Assembly: GCA_050181465.1 (NCBI GenBank)
Contig: JBFXDD010000043.1
Coordinates: forward strand, 1 to 35,114
DNA length: 35,114 nt
DNA from: JACRLW01 sp050181465
Lineage (GTDB): Bacteria > Planctomycetota > UBA1135 > UBA2386
Direction: 5' to 3'
In this document: positions 32,270 through 35,114 of the stretch, piece after piece
Position numbering within the stretch: position 1 is the stretch's first letter
Layout: each line of letters begins with the position of its first letter
Made by a program: the position numbers and the translations under genes
The notes under the pieces: generated by a model
Seen by the model: the letters and a program-made list of their open reading frames with translations, nothing else
What the model was told of the DNA's origin: nothing
Databases searched by the model: none

Positions 32270-33397
32270 ATGAGCCTTCGCACGATCGCCCTCATCGTCC
32301 TGGCACTCGCACTGAGCGCGTGCCAAGTCCCCTTCCTCACCAAGATGGACCTCCGGGAACGGAATTTCGGTGTCAGTCAGAGCGGACGAGAAGCCCGTCT
32401 GTTCGAACTCGTCAGCAGGAGCGGGCTCGTCGCCCGCGTGACCGACTACGGCGCCACCCTCGTCGATCTCCTGGCACCCGACCGACAGGGCCAGCTCGCC
32501 GACGTGATCCTGGGCTTCGATTCGGTCAGCGGCTACGAGTCGGACGCGAATCAGTATTTCGGCTGCACGACCGGGCGCGTCGCCAATCGCATCCGCAAGG
32601 GCGAGTTCACGCTGGAAGGCCAGACCTACCATCTCGCGCAGAACAACGAACCGAATCACCTCCACGGCGGCGGCGCACGCGCGCTGTCGAAGGTGTTCTG
32701 GGATGCCGAGGAAGTCTCGACGGTGGACGGTCCTGCGGTGCGCTTCCGCTACACGAGTCCGGACGGCGAAGAGGGCTACCCGGGCAACCTCAGCATCGAG
32801 GTCACCTACACGCTGACGCACGCGGGCACGCTGCGCATCGACTACGAAGCTCGCACTGATGCCCCGACTCCGGTCAACCTCACCAATCACGCCTACTGGA
32901 ACCTCGCGGGAGCGGGTGCGCCGACGGTGCTCGACCACGAGTTGCAGGTCAGTGCATCGCACTACACGCCAACCGACTCGACGATGATTCCCACCGGGGA
33001 GATCGCACCTGTCACGCACGCACTCGACTTCCGGGCGCCGAAGACCCTGGGGCGCGACATCGGCACCCTCATCGACTCTCCGGCGCTGGGCTACGACCAC
33101 AACTACGTGCTCATCAGCCCAGGCGGTCCGCTCGCGCGCGCCGCGACCTTGCATCACGAGGCGAGTGGTCGCGTGATGGAAGTGTGGACCACCGAACCGG
33201 GCATCCAGGTCTACAGCGGCAACTTCCTCTTCGGTCAGACCGGCAAGCAGGAGTATCGCTTCGCGAAGCGGTCCGCGGTCTGCCTCGAAACGCAGCACTT
33301 CCCCGATTCCGTCAACCAACCGAAGTTCCCCGACACCGTGCTCCGGCCCGGCGAAGTCTACCGCCAGACGACGGAGCATCGGTTCTCGACGCGGTAG
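32270..33397 (+). CDS. galM: Aldose 1-epimerase (mutarotase), predicted lipoprotein
   Basis: This 375-residue protein interconverts alpha and beta anomers of aldoses. Residues 1-18 form a lipoprotein signal with lipobox LSAC (Cys18), so it should be exported and lipid-anchored. The galactose mutarotase fold is clear: TDYGATLVDLLAPDRQG, the following NQYFGCTTGRVANRIRKGEF, NNEPNHLHGG (H132 region), TPVNLTNHAYWNLAG with H207, and CLETQHFPDSVNQPKFP with the catalytic base E340. I start it at the ATG at 32270, which begins the signal; an ATG at 32234 would add 12 Arg-rich residues. It lies downstream of a structured leader. Export suggests it handles sugars released outside the cytoplasm. Confidence 0.93.
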   Translation: MSLRTIALIVLALALSACQVPFLTKMDLRERNFGVSQSGREARLFELVSRSGLVARVTDYGATLVDLLAPDRQGQLADVILGFDSVSGYESDANQYFGCTTGRVANRIRKGEFTLEGQTYHLAQNNEPNHLHGGGARALSKVFWDAEEVSTVDGPAVRFRYTSPDGEEGYPGNLSIEVTYTLTHAGTLRIDYEARTDAPTPVNLTNHAYWNLAGAGAPTVLDHELQVSASHYTPTDSTMIPTGEIAPVTHALDFRAPKTLGRDIGTLIDSPALGYDHNYVLISPGGPLARAATLHHEASGRVMEVWTTEPGIQVYSGNFLFGQTGKQEYRFAKRSAVCLETQHFPDSVNQPKFPDTVLRPGEVYRQTTEHRFSTR

Positions 33398-33404
33398 GGC
33401 CGGC

Positions 33405-35114
33405 TCAGCGACCGAGCGTGACCCGCCACGCTTCCGTCGGCCGCAGACCGATCGACGCGCTCGGATCGACCAACACGGCCTGCACGCCGAGTTGGAGACC
33501 GAGCAGTGCAGACTGATTGGGGACCGGAAGCGAAGTCGTCCAGTCACCCGCGGAGTTCGGCACGACCGCGCCGACGGCCACGAGCGCGGCGGGATCGAGG
33601 TGGAGTCCGCAACCGTCGACGTGAAGGAGCGCAGTGGACGCCGGCAGTGACGCAAGCAAGACGCCTCGATCGCTCGTCCCGAGTCCGTGCATCGCCGGGG
33701 CGATCGAACCACCCAAGCTCGGCCAGCCGCCGATCGTCAACTCAGCACCGAGCGCACATTCGAGCCGCGCGACCGGCATGCGGTACGCCGGCAGCGGCGC
33801 ACTCCACAGTTCCGTGCCGTGCACGCCATCGTCGGCAGCGAACACCGCATGCCCGCCCACCACGGCACCGAAGAAGAGCGCGGAGAAGGGATCGATCGAC
33901 AAGGACGACTCTGGTCCCGGCCGGAGATCGCCGAGCAACCTGGTTCCTGCAGTCGTGCCGTCGCAGAGCCAGGGCTCGAGTCCGTGGGCACTCGTGCGAA
34001 CTGCCAACATCGCGGAATCCGTGGTGGGCCAGAACCAGTAGGCCACCGAAGACGAGCCGCTACCAGGTTCCAAGTCACCTAGCAGACTCGTGCCGGCAGC
34101 GGTTCCGTCGCTGATCCATGGTTCGCTACCGAGTCCGGGCAAGGCCGCCCAAAAGACCAGGCGTTGCGCGACCTGCACCCCGTTGTCGACAGGGAGATCG
34201 GCGGGGCCGGTCGCCAGGTCGATGACCATCGTGGTGCCCGCGGCGGTGCCGTCGCTACGCCACAGCTCGCGACCCGCACCGTTCCCGCCATCGGCAAAGA
34301 AGATCTTTCGATCGCCGAGGTCGGTCAAGCCGTAGAGGTTTCGAAAGTCCGGCCCGGTGCCGGGTACGAAGGTCGCGACCGAGGCCGAGGTGCCGGCGGC
34401 ATCGATGACCACGAGGTCGCGGTCGTCGAGCAGCACCCACAACTCTTTGCCGAGTCCGTAGGCCAGGAGGCGCTGCGTGGCGAAGGTGAACGACTGTGTC
34501 GGTCGGCCGGCTCGCACGATCGAGATGCGCGTGCCGGGGATCGGCCCGGGCAGCGTCACTGACTGGTGAACTTGGTAGCCACCCAGCGCGCGACCGAAGT
34601 AACTCGGCGATCCTTGGATCACCCGCGACGTGCCAGGCGCGGTGCCATCGGTGACGTGCAGATCGCCGCTCGCCGTGATGAACAGTGCCGACCCGCCGAA
34701 GGCGTCGAGGATCCAAGGTTGGCCGAGCGCACTGGACGACATCGAGTCGATCCAGATCGCTTGATGCTGGCCGTTCGGATCGATTCGCCAGAGTTCCCAG
34801 GGTGCACTCGACGAGGCTCGCGCGAAGCACAGCGCTTCATCCCTCCAGGCGACGGCGCCCACACCGAACTCTTCGACCCCCGCCGTCGCACCGTCGACGA
34901 CTTGGGTCGGCTGCGAGCCGAGTCCATCCGTGCTCCAGAGACTCGGCGCCGGCCCGCCAGAGCCGGCCAGATCGACGAACCAGAACTGACCCGCGATCGT
35001 GCCGCGGACCGGAGTGATGCCCTGGTGGTTGTGACTGACGAAGTGGTCGAACAGCAGACGCGTTCCCGCCACAGTTCCATCCGTTCGCCATACTTCGTCG
35101 CCTGCGGTGCCGTC
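33405..35114 (-). CDS. ELWxxDGT-repeat protein, 5' end beyond window
   Basis: The frame is open to the right edge (569 residues visible), so the N-terminus and any signal peptide are missing. It contains repeats of the ELWxxDGTxxGT type: EVWRTDGTVAGT at the edge, DLHVTDGTAPGT, ELWRSDGTAAGT, EPWISDGTAAGT, EPWLCDGTTAGT and a last ELWSAPL. These repeats build a beta-propeller-like surface structure. Between them are strands such as RKIFFADGGNGAGR. The last ~95 residues match the C-terminal domain of the two other secreted proteins here (CGLHLDPAALVAVG, VPNQSALLGLQLGVQAVLVD, TEAWRVTLGR). No catalytic motif is seen, so a binding or adhesive role is likely. A GTG at 35072 is internal to a repeat and is not the start. 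It converges with galM, 7 bp from its stop. Confidence 0.88.
   Translation of the reverse strand, partial: DGTAGDEVWRTDGTVAGTRLLFDHFVSHNHQGITPVRGTIAGQFWFVDLAGSGGPAPSLWSTDGLGSQPTQVVDGATAGVEEFGVGAVAWRDEALCFARASSSAPWELWRIDPNGQHQAIWIDSMSSSALGQPWILDAFGGSALFITASGDLHVTDGTAPGTSRVIQGSPSYFGRALGGYQVHQSVTLPGPIPGTRISIVRAGRPTQSFTFATQRLLAYGLGKELWVLLDDRDLVVIDAAGTSASVATFVPGTGPDFRNLYGLTDLGDRKIFFADGGNGAGRELWRSDGTAAGTTMVIDLATGPADLPVDNGVQVAQRLVFWAALPGLGSEPWISDGTAAGTSLLGDLEPGSGSSSVAYWFWPTTDSAMLAVRTSAHGLEPWLCDGTTAGTRLLGDLRPGPESSLSIDPFSALFFGAVVGGHAVFAADDGVHGTELWSAPLPAYRMPVARLECALGAELTIGGWPSLGGSIAPAMHGLGTSDRGVLLASLPASTALLHVDGCGLHLDPAALVAVGAVVPNSAGDWTTSLPVPNQSALLGLQLGVQAVLVDPSASIGLRPTEAWRVTLGR

Noticed and set aside
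31898..33712. Upstream extension of the DUF2237 frame to 33712
   Set aside because: The extension is antisense to galM. The DUF2237 family begins near the ATG at 31897.
35070..35072. GTG at 35072 as the start of the ELWxxDGT protein
   Set aside because: The frame continues upstream to the window edge with another repeat (EVWRTDGTVAGT), so the GTG is an internal valine codon.
1..35114. CRISPR arrays, tRNA genes, insertion sequences or attachment sites
   Set aside because: I saw no evenly spaced repeats, no tRNA T-arm or cloverleaf pattern outside coding sequence, and no transposase or integrase.

Overview
The window is a GC-rich (by eye), densely coded bacterial chromosome segment. I recognise no tRNA, rRNA, insertion sequence, phage gene or CRISPR array. 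The gene content points to Planctomycetota. The clues are secreted proteins ending in a shared Gly/Leu-rich domain of a style I associate with that phylum, a futalosine menaquinone route (mqnC-mqnE), a homodimeric-type glycyl-tRNA synthetase, and an MglA/roadblock/DUF4388 cluster. Some of these also occur in Myxococcota and related groups, so the phylum is an inference.

Layout. 1-6377 (minus): a five-gene MglA-type small-GTPase cluster. In transcription order it holds a DUF4388-TPR-membrane-PEGA-propeller protein, a TPR-roadblock fusion, a single-domain roadblock protein, a tail-anchored MglA-like GTPase, and a second single-domain roadblock protein cut by the left edge. 6609-10199 (plus): a small TPR-like protein, glycine-cleavage T and H proteins, a lipoate ligase-like protein and a carboxymuconolactone-decarboxylase-family protein. 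10203-14861 (minus): PTS enzyme I, a four-repeat Myb/SANT-like protein, a STAS protein, a soluble histidine kinase and a receiver protein, in that order of transcription. 14956-16251 (plus): a membrane coiled-coil protein. 16296-17648 (minus): glycyl-tRNA synthetase. 17804-20106 (plus): mqnC and mqnE, overlapping by 4 bp. 20265-26331 (plus): a multidomain protein with a TIR-like C-terminus, an S41 protease and a subtilisin-like protease. 26348-28821 (minus): a histidine kinase, an OmpR-type regulator and nagB. 28855-29958 (minus): a secreted protein. 30070-31512 (plus): a TrkH-family potassium transporter. 31520-31897 (minus): a DUF2237 protein. 32270-33397 (plus): a lipoprotein aldose epimerase. 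33405-35114 (minus, 5' end beyond the window): an ELWxxDGT-repeat protein.

How it works together. GcvH carries the lipoyl group used by GcvT, and the adjacent ligase-like protein can plausibly attach it; GcvP is not in the window. MqnE and MqnC are two radical-SAM steps of the futalosine pathway. The first cluster looks like a GTPase switch with three roadblock partners and a membrane scaffold. The ptsI-Myb-STAS-kinase-receiver block looks like one signalling unit.

Best candidates for something undescribed: (1) the 668-residue protein at 20265-22271, with a TIR-like C-terminus behind what I read as two ACT-like folds and an unknown N-terminus; (2) a strongly structured intergenic stretch at 31986-32155 upstream of galM, with two mutually exclusive 9-bp helices and a terminator-shaped stem followed by T8; (3) a bacterial protein made of four Myb/SANT-like repeats in exact register; (4) one C-terminal domain shared by three otherwise unrelated secreted proteins. 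All calls come from reading the sequence; no search or folding program was run.
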